Shown: positions 40,975-52,843, numbered from the stretch's first letter. The stretch: DNA of 64,000 nt from Bugulina stolonifera (GCA_935421135.1 OW285187.1:1240001-1304000); one strand, 5' to 3'. Made by a program: numbers and translations. Notes: generated from the sequence alone by a model not told the origin.

Positions 40975-41118
40975 CTCTATGGGTTTTCCCATAGAGTTAT
41001 CTCCCCATGGGGTGTTACCTCTATGGGTTTTCCATTGGGGTTTTCTCAGAGCCAATGGCTCTGGGTTTTCTCAAAGTGGTACAATGTTATTGTACCACTT
41101 GAGGTTTTCTAACGTTAG
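40975..41118. other. Cluster of short stem-loops
   Basis: Perfect hairpins in a row: 40975-40996 (CTCTATGGG loop TTTT), 41003-41012 (CCCCATGGGG), 41047-41063 (CAGAGCC loop AAT), 41074-41100 (12-bp arms, AAGTGGTACAAT, loop GTT) and 41109-41118 (CTAACGTTAG). GGTTTTC/T spacers recur between them. Confidence 0.75.
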
Positions 41119-41129
41119 TTAGAGGTCTT

Positions 41130-41959
41130 CACGCTCTCGCGTCATGCCCCTCTCTTTTACCACTACCGATTGATATTATTTTTGGTAATGAATAAGTTAC
41201 GAGTTTCAGTAGCAAGTTATCTAGACCAGACTAACTAGAAGACTCACTATGATTGTAGCTACTTTAACTTTCATTTCCATTTTCATTTTGTTTCGATTAG
41301 TTTATTTGGAAATTTTAATTTAATTTTATTTATTTGGCTCTTTGTCTGTGTAGTGTGTATTATAAATAATAAAATATATAATAATTTATAATAATTATAA
41401 AAAATATAATAATAATAATTTAATAAATGATAATTTCATTTTAATAGTTAATATTTCATAGGAAGTATTTGAATTGTAAATTAATATTAAAATAAATAAT
41501 TAGGTAGGCCTATAAGCCTAATGTTCATGTTCTTTTGCCATGCAGTGGCCAGTAGTAGTTTTAAGTTTAGTGTTTGCAGATCTTCAAGTCATGTATTGTA
41601 ACACATCTGCTTGTGGAAGTCATGAGTTCTCACAATTGATTAATATGCAAGCTGTGCAAGCAATTCGTAGAGATCTTTACTTCAAGCTGTAAGCTGTAGA
41701 AGCTCCCGGAGCTTTTTATTATAAACTCAACTGTTATTCTGCTAACTCCATTACAAAATGAAAATGAAAATGGCTGTTTATATAGTGTATTGGGAGCTAG
41801 GTAAGAGGGCTAAGGCTAAGGGATAGGTAAGGATAGCTTGGAGATAACTGAGAGATAGCTGGGGACCTAAGGAAAAGGGGACACTTTATGGTTGAGAGCG
41901 AATGAGAGAGGTATAGGAGACATACCAACAGTACAGGCGAAGGATATCTTAAACTTGTG
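41130..41959. other. No gene recognised
   Basis: Extremely AT-rich (41330-41500), then unremarkable DNA up to the gypsy LTR. Confidence 0.4.
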
Positions 41960-42206
41960 AGTGTTGTATTATTATCTACTCTTGCTATATTATATCCACA
42001 ATATTAAAGATGCCTACTTTGGAGTTACCTACCCACAACTCTACCACTAAATAGGAATACTACTGTTGCGGCACAATCTCCATCTTGAGAGACAGCTGCA
42101 TGTGTTATAAAGGATCCTAAAACTTATACTTAGCAAATTTGGCTTAGGTTATTATTATCCACAGATCTACTGACAATTACAGGTAAATATACATTCCTTA
42201 TACAAC
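41960..42206 (+). repeat. Possible 5' LTR end and PBS of the gypsy element
   Basis: ACAACA at about 42202-42207 is followed by TGGTGGCAGCG, the usual LTR end plus primer-binding-site layout. The left boundary is unknown because no second LTR is present. Confidence 0.45.
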
Positions 42207-42372
42207 ATGGTGGCAGCGTTTCTGCTGTGAACTCTGGAAGGTGCTTGCTGGTGCTGATCTGTTGAATTGGAGCTGACCTGGTTGGCTGCTTTTCTGTGCG
42301 ACGGTGGTGGCTGACTGTTGCTGGTATTTTCTGTTATCCGTTGCCCGGGTCTGATGATTTGCTTTCTGTGTC

Positions 42373-43274
42373 ATGGATGCCCTTGGTCTTTCCCCTCCTT
42401 CTCAATTGAGTTTTGATGGTAACCAGGCTGAAACTGGAGAAAGTGGAAAAGGAACTTTGAGAACTACTTGCTAGCTATTAATTCTGTAGGACAGCCTGCA
42501 AATGAACATGGTGTCTTCCCAGCTGCGAATGATGCTATTTGGAGGAGGCAGATAGCCATATTAGGCCATTGCATTGGCGAGGGCGCTGTAGAGGTGCTTG
42601 ACCAGTTCGAAATTGATGCAGACGAAGGTGAAAATGAAGATAGACTACCCGATGTCCTGGGAAACTTTGATGGATACTTCAACGCGCGGAGGAACACCCT
42701 CTTTGAATGGCACGTGTTTTGGTCTCTGACTCAGGCTGAGAATGAACCCATTGACATGTTTGTTAAAAGGCTGAAAACACAGGCAGCTATGTGTGAATTT
42801 GGAGATCTGAGGGACATGATGATACTGTGTAGATGTGTATTTGGTATTGGGAACGTAAAGTTGAAGGAGAAACTTTTACGGAGCCCCGCGATCACGCTAA
42901 CTGGGGCCATTGATCTCATAAGAGCCTCAGAAGTAACTCGGGCCCAAATGGAAAGCCTGGGAGCCAGCAAATCCATAGCAGCAGTTGACAAACATACACC
43001 CCCTACACCGGCCCCACGGAAAGTAAATTGCCGGTTTTGTGGGTATGAACACATAAAAGGTAAATGCCCTGCCTACAATAAAACATGTCGCAAATGTGGT
43101 GGCAGAAACCACTTTGCAACTGTATGTAGTAACAATCGCAAGGAAGTGAACTCAGTTGCAGATGGTACTAAGGAAATCAACATGAGTGAGCTATTCATAG
43201 GAATGGTCGACGACCAAACACAAAATAACTCTAGGTATTCGCCGTGGGAACGTACAGAAAGATGTCAAGTTTAA
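42373..43274 (+). pseudogene. Ty3/gypsy Gag with zinc knuckles, frameshifted
   Basis: The ATG at 42373 opens MDALGLSPPSQLSFDGNQAET; one base is missing near 42435. The frame then runs KWKRNFENYLLAI to 43274. Core Gag helices are followed by two zinc-knuckle-like segments (CRFCGYEHIKGKC and CRKCGGRNHFATVC). The layout matches Ty3/gypsy elements with separate Gag and Pol frames. A frameshift lies before the protease. Confidence 0.82.
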
Positions 43275-44683
43275 ACTCGACACTGGAGCTCAAGCTAATA
43301 TCCTACCAGTCAAGATTGCCAACACGCTTGGTGCTGTTATCCGACCTAGCAACGCAAGACTGATCGATTACAATGGTAATGTCATTAGAAATCATGGACA
43401 TACTGTGCTATCAGTTGACCGTGGATCCAACCAGAAGCCGACCTCCTTTGAACTCTCAGACAATGATCAATGTCCACTACTGGGTTCACCGTCATGCATG
43501 GAATTAGATCTGGTTCGACTAGTCGACAGTGTGACCACCGAGGAAATCATCACTGAGTATGTTGAGTGCTTCAGTGGCATGGGCTGCCTATACTGCGAGC
43601 ATGAGATAAAACTAGACCCCTCAGTTAAGCCTGTTATCAACAGAGCTAGAAGAATTCCCCTGTCCATGACTGACAAAGTCAAGAATGAACTCCAGAAGAT
43701 GGAAGACTCGGAGATCATTGCTAGATTCGACGAGCCTACAGAATGAGTCAGCAGTGTGGTAGTAGCCGAGAAGAAAGATGGACGAGTCAAGATTTGCCTT
43801 GACCCTAGGGAGTTAAACAAGGCTATCCTGCGAGAACATCATCATATACCTACACTGGAAGACATAGCACATAAGTTTGCAGGCATGAGAATTTTCACGA
43901 TTCTAGATATGAAGCATACCTACTGACATATCCCTCTGGATAGGAAGAGTCAACACACCCTTTGGAAGGCGGTACTTCCTGCGCCTACCTTTCAGAATCA
44001 ACTCAGCAGCTGAGGCGCTCGAGAAGAGAGTTGAGGAGGTGTTTGGTGATCTTCAAGTGGCCATATACTTTGATGATTTGATTGTGTATGGCAAGGACCA
44101 AGCTGAGGACGATCACAGCCTTAGGAGGCTACTAGAGAGCAGAGACGTACAATGTCAAGTTCATCAAAAAAAAGATGCAATTGAACCAGCATGAAGTCAA
44201 ATATCTGGGCCATGTTTTATTTGCTGATGGACTAAGGCCTGACCCCGAGAAGGTCCAAGCCATAAATGGCATGCCAAACCCCTCAGACAGCAAGGGTATA
44301 CAGAGGTTGATGGGATCACTGAATTTCCTGAGAGACTTCATACCCAACATAACTGAGATAACAAAGCCACTGAGGTCACTAATCAATTGGCTGTGAACGC
44401 CTGAGCAAGATAAGGCTATGGAGCAGGTGAAGCACGCACTCACTAGTGAACCACTTCTGCAGTACTTTGATGTTGAGAAGGAGACAACACTGCAAGTGGA
44501 CTCCTCGAAGTCTGGTCTGGGGGCTGTTCTAATGCACCCAGTAGCCTATGCCTCTCGTGCACTAACAGACTCAGAGAAAAACTGGCCTCCGATAGACAAA
44601 GAACTACTCGCCATCGTGTACAGATTCGAGAAGTTCCACAGCTATGTGTATGGGAGACCGGTGAATGTTCAGACTGACCAAGT
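43230..44683 (+). pseudogene. Ty3/gypsy Pol, protease to RNase H, decayed
   Basis: Protease DTGAQANILPVK; reverse transcriptase pieces in broken frames (INRARRIPLSMTDKVKNEL, VVVAEKKDGRVKICLDPREL, FTILDMKHTY, IYFDDLIVYG with the YxDD box as YFDD); RNase H (LQVDSSKSGLGAVL, YASRALTDSEKNW, KELLAIVYRFEKFH). Several stops and frameshifts. The match ends at VNVQTDQ, where orientation switches. Confidence 0.85.
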
Positions 44684-45830
44684 TGGGACCATTGTCTATG
44701 ATGTAGGATCTTGAAGTGGTGTGAGTCTCCGTGATGTGAGCTGGCTGCCGGCAGCCTTCTTTGCCAGTCCTCACCAAAACCTTGTCTCCTTCAGCTAGCT
44801 GCTCCAGTGGTCGAGAAGTTTAGTCATAGCCCTCCTTATGACTCTCCCGTCTAAAAGTTAGCTCTACATGTACATTCATAGCAGCAGGTTGGAGAAGAGA
44901 GAGGGTACAAGGTAGGGGGGCCCTAATCTTTCTGTTAAAGAGCATCTCGGCTGGGCTGTAGGGTAGGCCGGTCACAGGGGTCTGTCTGTAGGCAAGCAGC
45001 GATTCGTGTAGGTCCTCACCAGAGTCTGCCGTTTTCCTCAGGAACTGTTAAATAGTCTGCACATACCTCTCAGCTAATCCATTTGACCTGGGATAGTTAG
45101 GGCTAGACGTGGTGACCTTAAAACCCCACTGTGATGCAAACTGCGCCATGACATAGCTGTTGAATGGCATATTGTCCGCTATGATCTCCTGGGGTACACC
45201 GTGAACAGCAAAGATCGACTTCAGTGCCATTACCACATCTTCACCTCTCTTTTGTCTCATCACCCTTATCTCTGGGTAGTGGGAGTAGAAGTCAACAACT
45301 ACTAAGTGAGATTTCTCCTGAAAGTCCATTATGTCCATACCCACTTTGCACCAAGGAAGTTCAGGAATCACATGGGACATTAGGGGTTCCTTCTGTTGTT
45401 GGTTAGCATATTTCTGGCAGGTGTTGCAGTTTGATACCATCTCTCTTATGTCCGCGGTCATGCCTGGCCAGAACATGTACTGGCGGGCTCTCTCCGTGCA
45501 TTTGGTGATGCCCAGGTGGCCTATGTGGACAACACGAAGGTATTCAGCCCGCAGTCTGCAGGGTATGAGGAGCTGTTCACCGCGGTAGATAAAATCATCC
45601 TGTAAGTATAGCTTGTCTCTGACGTTCCAGAATGGGTGGAGCATAGGTGGTGCTCAAACTTTGTTTGGCCAGTTCCAGCCTTCTAATATGGTCGTTATGA
45701 GGAGCTGTATAACTTGGTCTGCTAGGTAAGCTTCACGGGGGGCTTCCTCTTTCTCTTCACAGACTTGGACCATGTGAACCATGACTATCTCTTCCTCTAT
45801 CTCGCCTATTACATATAGCAAGTCATATAA
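44684..45830 (-). pseudogene. Ty3/gypsy integrase, inverted relative to gag-pol
   Basis: Minus-strand frame at 45048-45644 plus flanks: linker (LLITTILEGWNWPN), H2C2 zinc finger (H-x3-H in HIGHLG, CNTCQKY), core with D (MDIMDF), D (IIADNMPF) and E (NGLAERYVQT), then LLAYRQTPVTGLPYSPAEML and a tail like RSYII near the junction. In an intact element this follows RNase H on the same strand. No 3' LTR was found. Confidence 0.85.
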
Positions 45831-45916
45831 CAGCCACTCAATTTAAAAAGTTAAAAATATTGAGTAGAAATACTGGCCACCAAGTATGACTCTCATTTCA
45901 ATGTGATGATTGAATT

Positions 45917-46209
45917 GGTAAAGGAACATTTCAAAAATGTCAGTTAGAAACAGGACGTTCCAAAAACGTCCGTTTAAAAAACACCCATTACGAAACTGTG
46001 GAGATTACATTTAGAAGAACGCAGCTCACAGATAATGAATTATTTTTAGTGTTCTGCAAGTTAGTAGTAGCAAAGACAAAAAAATGCAATATTAAAAATA
46101 AAAGTTAGTTGAAAGCTGGGGTTTGGAGTTTAGAATTTCTAAATAGTTGTTTTCCAAACAACCGTTTTCGGAGCATCCTGTTTCTAACTGACATTTTCGA
46201 ACAGTCGCA
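45917..46209. repeat. MITE-like repeat (GTTCGAAAC family)
   Basis: Inverted ends AAATGTCAGTTAGAAACAGG and, at the right, the same word reverse-complemented (CCTGTTTCTAACTGACATTT). Core GATTACATTTAGAAGAACGC is the reverse of the other copies' core. Confidence 0.75.
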
Positions 46210-46215
46210 AATTTG

Positions 46216-47016
46216 ATTAAATTTGATAGAGAGATCTTCCATTTAGCATTTTAACTTGGATGGCTTTTCGTCTGCTGCTTCTTCAAGACTGTCATTGATC
46301 AATGTCCAGTAGGCCTATCTGCTAACCAGCAGTTGGTGAAGGATTTCCTTGTTATCAATGGTGCGCAAAGGAGTTGCCAGTTCTCAACATGACCCAAAAT
46401 GGCTCTTGACCAAATGTATTAGGCCTACTGATTTATCATAGATTAAAGGATTGAGTTTCCTAAATCATCTTCTCCGGCATATAATTCAATAACAAACTAA
46501 TTTAACTTTGCTGTAGTTCCAGTGATTTCCATTGCAACTAGGGAAGTTCTTTTCTCTTTCAAGTTTTGATGTGAGAACCATTTCCGGCTTGTGTTCTAAT
46601 TATCATTTTGTAATATAGTGTTTGTAGTAAAGGTGATTAGTTGGTGAGCTTTGTTCATGTTTCTCTAACTCTGATAGCCACAGTTATCGTCTCAATAATT
46701 CTTTTGGAATTTACTTACACTGTAGCTCAGAAGAATAAGAGTTGCGGTTTGCAGTAGGAGCTGGGCTAGCCCATAGGCATTAGCTTGTAGCCAGCTCGTT
46801 TGAGCAGGTACTAACACTATGGGTTAGCTGATCTCACTAAATAGTGTGATATGATTCATCCTTTAGATCTCGCTCAATAGGGTGATGTGACTCATCCCAT
46901 GGATGTCACTAAATAGTGTGATGTGACTCATCCCATGGATCGGGCAGAGGTTCACGTGAACTGAGTTTGGCCTATTTTGGAATGCAATGATAGCCCCTCT
47001 TTTCTTCCATTATATT
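46216..47016. other. No gene; two 37-bp units
   Basis: Non-coding. Around 46870-46940 there are two units with GTGATGTGACTCATCCCATG. Confidence 0.45.
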
Positions 47017-47228
47017 TGTCATTGGATGGGATGTTCTTATAGCATTTGTCATTGAATAGGATGTTCTTATAGCATTTGTCATTGGATGGGATGTTCTTAT
47101 AGCATTTTTCATTGGATGGGATGTTCTTATAGCATTTGCCATTGGATGGGATGTTCTTATAGCATTTTTCATTGGATGGGATGTTCTTATACCATTTTTC
47201 ATTGGATGGGATGTTCTTATACCATTTT
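47017..47228. repeat. 30-bp minisatellite
   Basis: About seven units of GGATGGGATGTTCTTATAGC plus ATTTGTCATT. The minus-strand 76-codon ORF here is a by-product of the 30-bp period. Confidence 0.93.
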
Positions 47229-47538
47229 TTTCCGGTCAGAATGGTGAATAGCCTATAGTTTAGTGCTATATTAGTAGTTGAACCATAAATCGTATTATTA
47301 TCCTCTTAATTTACTAAATTGAATTCGAAGACCTGTGAAGATACTAGGTGAGGCTAACTGGTGTTTTGCAATTTACAATAGTTCGCTGTGTATATAATTT
47401 ATATGTTTTTTCTCGCCTCCCCCACGCCCCCCTCCCAGTGCATCTTTATACACTGACTGTGGTATATACCGCCAGTACAATGGTATGCAGGATACAAAGA
47501 TCCGCAAACAGGTTCTTGGTTCATATCTTGTTATTATC

Positions 47539-47775
47539 TTGGTAGCCTATATCGCCCGTATAAAGGTAGCCTATATCGCCCGTATCTTGGTAGCCTATAT
47601 CGCCTGTATAAAGGTAGCCTATATCGCCTGTATAAAGGTAGCCTATATCGCCCGTATAAAGGTAGCCTATATCACCCGTATAATGGTAGCCTATATCGCC
47701 CGTATAAAGGTAGCCTATATCGCCCGTATGATGGTAGCCTATATCGCCCGTATGATGGTAGCCTGTATCGCCTGT
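47539..47775. repeat. 24-bp minisatellite
   Basis: About ten units of GTAGCCTATATCGCCCGTAT plus AAAG. A 107-codon plus ORF spans it only because 24 is a multiple of three. Confidence 0.93.
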
Positions 47776-48255
47776 ATATTGTTAATCTTTTACCAAAGCC
47801 TTTCTTGAATCATCAGTGAATTCTTACGACTTCAAACAATTTTGACCTTGTTAGACCTTGCTTCTATAAATTTTGTAATTGGTTAGTTTACTTTGATTTC
47901 AAACAAATATGCATTTCTTTATATTTTTTAAAAAAGGATTGTGGCATTGTGTTATATTATGTTATCTAGTAAGGAACCGCTTTATTAACTAGACGTGTTA
48001 TAATTATCATTACTTTGAACAATTCTGCTAATGGTTTAGAGGTTGAAAGAGAAGTTGTTGGATCAAATGGTGTTGCATACAATAATTTTCATTAGAAATT
48101 ATCTTATTTCACGTGACCATTAGACCGTTCAGATCTCCTGATAGTCTCTTCCAATTAAATAGTATCTACATGTACTTTCATATACAAACTTTGATAACAA
48201 ACTTTAATATCACAGAACTAGCAGAATCTCTAGAACTAATGACCTGATGTCTGTG

Positions 48256-48286
48256 ATTTGCATATAAACCCCGAAATGTATAAATA
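48256..48286 (+). promoter_or_regulatory. Octamer and TATA box upstream of the acetyltransferase
   Basis: ATTTGCAT (48256-48263, the POU-factor octamer) and TATAAATA (48279-48286) lie 61-91 bp before the ATG at 48347, at workable promoter distance. Context supports but does not prove use. Confidence 0.45.
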
Positions 48287-48346
48287 TTGTTCAACTGCAG
48301 GACAGTGTGTCTAAACTTGGAGGTGGTAACAGTAGTTTCCTATTCA

Positions 48347-48367
48347 ATGGAGAACATAGAAATACAG
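48347..48367 (+). CDS. Acetyltransferase exon 1
   Basis: Seven codons from ATG (MENIEIQ), donor CAG|GTAAGA. It is the nearest ATG that precedes a good donor in phase 0 after the TATA box. Confidence 0.6.
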
Positions 48368-51300
48368 GTAAGAATGTATGGTAGAAAAATGTGTGCTGTC
48401 TCCATGTTATAATATTTTGTTTAAACTCTGATGTGTACTCAGTTGGATTTCGTCAATGGGAATTAACTTACTAATACTTGAATATTATAACCATCTATAT
48501 GGGGAGACAACTTTTAAAGCACTGGGAAACTTTTCTTTTACCAAACTTATATTAGTTGTTGCAAGACACTGCGCATAGGCTATGCAGCATGTATGAGAGT
48601 AGTGCTAAACATCCGCTTGAATGTCTTAGACAGGGATTTAGGCCTACTACATGTGAACCACCTTCCTGAACTTGCATGTGGTCAGATATACGTATTTAGC
48701 CAGGCAGCTTATCGTTCTGGTGGAGTGATAATCATTCACCATCAGTATGCATATCTCCTCGTTTTCAGGTGTGGAAATCTGAAGAAAAGAAACAAAGATG
48801 GGAGGAACTTCTGGACTGTTGGGATGAGTACTGTCTATATGAGCCGTTGTTCTCTGCCTGCATCGGAATCACAGATGAGGAAAATAAGGAGAAGTTTAAA
48901 GTCGTGTTTCAAGACGTGATCAATTATGATGATACCCCAGCTATTGTAGCCTTTGATTTAACTAATAAGAAGGTAACTAATAATTATTATCAGTAACAGT
49001 GTAAGTTCTATATATGTATCACTAGGTCGTACTTGCAGAATTTTCTCCTACTAAATAGAATTAGCTGTTGACACCAAATTTTATCTGATTTCTGCATGAA
49101 ATATTCTGACAAATTTTTATTTTTAGTATACATGTAATGGTACTGGCCTACTACGGTAGAAATTACCTTCATAGCTGTCCTAGCTCATATGCATAGTACC
49201 CGGAAGATATTTGAGTTTGAAGATGTCATTCGGTGAACTAATGCGAATGAAACCTTCAAGTATCCCAGATATTTGACTTGTGACTTGGTATAGTAGGTCA
49301 CGTTACCATTGGACATTCCCTATTCTGAGAAGCTCCTAATTGTTCTCTTTGTTCTTGGTTTGCTCATTGTTTGCTAAGCTAGTTTACCATCTTGTGTCAC
49401 TAAAACCTTACCAGTTTTACTTCCCATTAATAATCTCGGGTAAAAAAGCAAGGATCTAAACAGCTCAGTATGTTTTCTAATTTGGGGTAGAATAGATGGA
49501 CTATGTGGTGCAGGTGCCTTTTAAGGCTGGATGCCCTTCCTAGCACCACCAATGACCTTTACAGGAATCGAACCTGTATCCCCAAATAAAGGTCCAGGGC
49601 TCTTACCCCCTAGGCCACGGCTGCTCCCTTTTCTTGTTTCACAAATATTTTATAAATATCCTATTTTGTCCATGGATGGTAGTTTTATTTTCCATCATTT
49701 ATCCTCAAACTTTTGTAGTCAATGAGAGTTTTAATTTTGCTAATATCATACGCGCTGTCGTCATGGATGCAATGCAATCACCTCTACAGTATTTAGACAA
49801 TGAGTAAGACTCAAAAGACAATAATGACACTTTTATTCGATCTAGTGATTGTTAATTAAAATGTGTCTGTTTCCTGTTCCTCTTTCCTGTTCCCTTTTTT
49901 ATAACATTATATCAGCTAGTTCTGTAAAAATAAATAGTTGGAGTTATTCAACAGGGCAATCTATAACTAACTAAACATCTGAGGGGGGAATACAGAACGG
50001 AGCATTTATTGTTGAATACAACTAGTTTGGTTGACTAAATTTCAGATTTGTTATCTGTATTATTTTGGACTAATGGTAATAACAATTATTATTAAACTAG
50101 CACCTTTGGATTATTTTTCAACAGCCCACTTTTTATGCACATTGCATATCCCTTTCACCTAACACGTCTATTGTACTGTGTTTTTTTTAATTTTGGGTTA
50201 ATGTTGCGCATTTGTAATTCAAGTGTTCCAAATCTCCATTTTCTAGGCTGTGGGATTTATTGCGTCATTTACTGAATATCGGGCTGGAACAAATCCTAAG
50301 CAAGTTGACGAAAAGGTTTTCAGCGACTTTAGCAACTATGGCCTTAACCCAGATGTTGCTCAAAAGCTGAACTTCTATGGCGATTTTCTAACAGAGCTGA
50401 TGGTGCAGGCAGATATTTACAACAAGTACGGGTAAGGAAATTGTACAACATGTAGTTACTGATATTGTGATTGTTGTTGGCAGTGGTTAAATTCTGAGAA
50501 AAGAGGTGGGAGTCTTTAGGGTAGCAGACATAATCACTTGAAAGCGCCTGAGTGCCCTCCCGGAAATTGGAAACTTTATCAAAAATAGACACCGAAATGG
50601 TGCAAAATCCAAGAACTTCAGGTTAAAATATGTTCCAAGATCTTAAGGTAAAATATGGTCCAATTAGTATTATTATTATAATACCAATCTGCAGGGGGTC
50701 GATCAGTCTGAGAGACCCCCTGAAATCTATGGTAGGGGGACTGCGTCCCCCCACGACCCCCCAACTTTGTTGGTTGAAACAAATCTGTTGTTGGAATAAG
50801 CCGTGTTATTCAGGCCAGGTTAACCGATTAATGCGCTTAAAAATCTTCAACATTAAAACAAATAATCTTATACTCTTTGTAGCATATTTTATGTTTAATC
50901 TTTAATCTATGGCCCAGTCTTCAAGCCACAAGCTAAGTACGGTTTGTAGGCATAATACAGTTATTGTTACATTTCTTTTCGACAAATCGGACATATGGGC
51001 ATATCGCTCAGTTTGAAACAAGAACAATGGTTAGCTAGAAATGGTCGCGATTAAGATCTTATTAGATTAATACCCTCAACCTTTTGGTAGGTTAAAAAAC
51101 CAGTAAGTGCTGATTTGCATCAATAATCCGAATGGGTCGAACAAAACAAGTCAAATTAATTTTGTTAATTGTTCAGCCTTGGCTCACTTGCACCAATATT
51201 TTTCCTGTTACAACTATATGCTAGCTGCAGTCATTATGACTGTATATTCCAGGGTTGACAAAGTAATCCTTGTGGAGCATACCAGTGTACTGAGGTCGCA

Positions 51301-51544
51301 CTGTAGAAGAGGGATAGCCAACGCCATGACAGCTAAGCTTATCCAGGTCGCTAAAGATTTGGAATTTCAACTCATCGTTGCTGAATCGACCAGCAATTAC
51401 ACCAAGCATAGTAAAATTAAAAATTTCCAATTTGAAAAAAATTGTGAGATGGAGTTTGCAGGTCACTATGCTAACTATTTACATATGCCAGAAAGTATTA
51501 AGGAAACACATAAGTCAATGGCAGTCTTGGTAAAACGGATTTAA
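48347..51544 (+). CDS. GNAT N-acetyltransferase, arylalkylamine NAT-like
   Basis: Four exons on the plus strand: 48347-48367, 48769-48972, 50247-50431, 51253-51544. All introns are GT-AG and phases agree, giving 233 residues and TAA, normal for this family. The N-terminal half has IVAFDLTNKKAVGFIASF (strands of the GNAT fold). The acetyl-CoA loop is at about residues 149-160 (VLRSHCRRGIANAM, R-x-x-G-x-A type), followed by a FQLIVAESTSNYTKH segment and a C-terminal FAGHYANYL. Insect and other invertebrate arylalkylamine NATs acetylate amines such as dopamine or serotonin, but the substrate here is unknown. TATA and octamer motifs sit upstream; AATAAA near 52095 may be the poly(A) signal. Confidence 0.82.
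48769..48972 (+). CDS. Acetyltransferase exon 2
   Basis: 204 nt, phase 0 both ends, acceptor TTTTCAG and donor AAG|GTAACT. Starts VWKSEEKKQRWEELLDCWDE. Confidence 0.85.
49490..49627 (-). repeat. tRNA-derived SINE with GGAAGGGCATCC tail
   Basis: On the minus strand: tRNA-like head with A box (GTGGCCTAGGGGGTAAGAG) and B box (GGTTCGATTCC), then a body with AGGAAGGGCATCCAGC, a word I recall from SINEs of several animals. In intron 2 of the acetyltransferase gene. Not a functional tRNA, as the cloverleaf is imperfect. Confidence 0.75.
50247..50431 (+). CDS. Acetyltransferase exon 3
   Basis: 185 nt, acceptor TTCTAG and donor GG|GTAAGG. Encodes AVGFIASFTEYRAG through QADIYNKY. Confidence 0.85.
50432..51252. 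other. Intron 3 of the acetyltransferase
   Basis: Contains a GC-rich stem-loop patch around 50690-50770 (GGGGTCGATCAG...GACCCCC, GGGGGACTGCGTCCCCCC) like those inside the hAT-like repeats; probably an old insertion. Confidence 0.5.
51253..51544 (+). CDS. Acetyltransferase exon 4 (acetyl-CoA site, stop)
   Basis: 292 nt, acceptor TTCCAG. Carries the CoA-binding loop CRRGIANAM and ends in TAA. Confidence 0.87.
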
Positions 51545-51675
51545 CAGTCTTTGAGACAAATTTCCTCAGCATTCATAGCTATTGCACATGAAAATTCTCT
51601 AGGACTGTTTTGTATTAAGCAAACTTGTTTATTTTTTAAGTGGGGAATAGGCCTACCCATGGGCAGAATGAGCAT

Positions 51676-51750
51676 GCTATTGACCGTTATGTGAAGTTGT
51701 CTTCTTAATAATTAGGAGAGGGAAGACAACTTCATATTCTAATCAATAGC
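51676..51750. repeat. Short hairpin repeat (GAAGTTGTCTTC)
   Basis: Arms GAAGTTGTCTTC (51693-51704) and GAAGACAACTTC (51722-51733), enclosed by GCTATTGA / TCAATAGC. Related to the hairpins at 19220 and 60626. Confidence 0.75.
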
Positions 51751-52299
51751 TTGTTGATACCTATGCACAGTGCGGTCCTCAGCAAAGTATTATTTAATTT
51801 TCCTTGTAATACAACTCTGCAAGTCTGAAAACGAGGAGGGAACTACTCCATCAGATAATGACTGCATAATTTTATTATATTATTTTACTGAGATATCTAC
51901 TGCAGTAATTGTATTGTAAGTGTAATACACAAGAACTAATTATACTTTTATGTACAATGAGAAAATATAACTAGCATACATTCAGAAATTGTCTGCTCTC
52001 TATATTGGAGGAAGCTACTAGTAAGGAGTTGGTGGTAATACGCAGGCATCTCTAGGCTTTTCAGTACATTGAATAGAACCTTATTTTTGAATACAATAAA
52101 AAATTCTTCATACCTATGTGTGGGACTGGTGTAATGAAATTAGTACTTGCAATCGGGAGTTGACTAGTAAAAGAGTGTAAACTAAATTGCCTTTTTTGAA
52201 TATTAATAACAAGAGTGAGAAGATAGTATTAAGCTCTCTGTAACATCACATAGCAAAGCTTGTGTAAACAATAACAAACATGGCCGATAGTCCTAGTGA
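51751..52299. other. 3' flank of the acetyltransferase
   Basis: Non-coding; includes an AATAAA near 52095 that could end the acetyltransferase transcript. Confidence 0.4.
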
Positions 52300-52843
52300 T
52301 AATAGTCTAATGGTCAGGACATTTGCTGCCTCATGGACCTTATAGTACCTTGAGTACGACTAGTTGTCACAGTTCTACTTGTCTATGTCCTATATGCTCT
52401 GTACTTACCTACATTGGACTCATATATCCATATTGTTATGCATGTTTTGACTATACCTTTATAATTACTATACACTTATATACTTATAATGTGCATTACT
52501 GAGCAATTATGTCCTTTTTATACCCATGTAAAGAGGGCCGACCTCTCAGAATTAAGCATCTTTTGTTGTACGCGACCTATTTTGGTCGCTCCAGTTGACA
52601 AGGTCTTTTACCTTGCTTCCCTGTTTCCCCCAACTGTCTACTAGGTCAGAACATACTCTTTCTCAGTATAGCAAAACAGCATTGACTCGGGACCACATGG
52701 GTCATCTTGAGTAGTCATGGGACTACTAGTACCTCTTGATCTTTCATGTAATGAGAAGGCCTAGCACCACTCATAAGTCCTTCATTTTGGCAAAGGGTCG
52801 TCTTGACATACACACACAACCTCACCCCCAAAAAAACATTACA
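52300..52843 (-). repeat. LTR-like repeat, minus orientation, shorter copy
   Basis: Matches 19394-20250 (AGAGGGCCGACCTCTCAGAATTA, ACTCGGGACCACATGGGTC, TCATGTAATGAGAAGGCCTA) and ends AAAAAACATTACA at 52843. It lacks the 21-bp repeats. The left edge is approximate. Confidence 0.6.

Noticed and set aside
47485..47808. 107-codon plus ORF (VAYIARIK repeats)
   Set aside because: Created by the 24-bp minisatellite.
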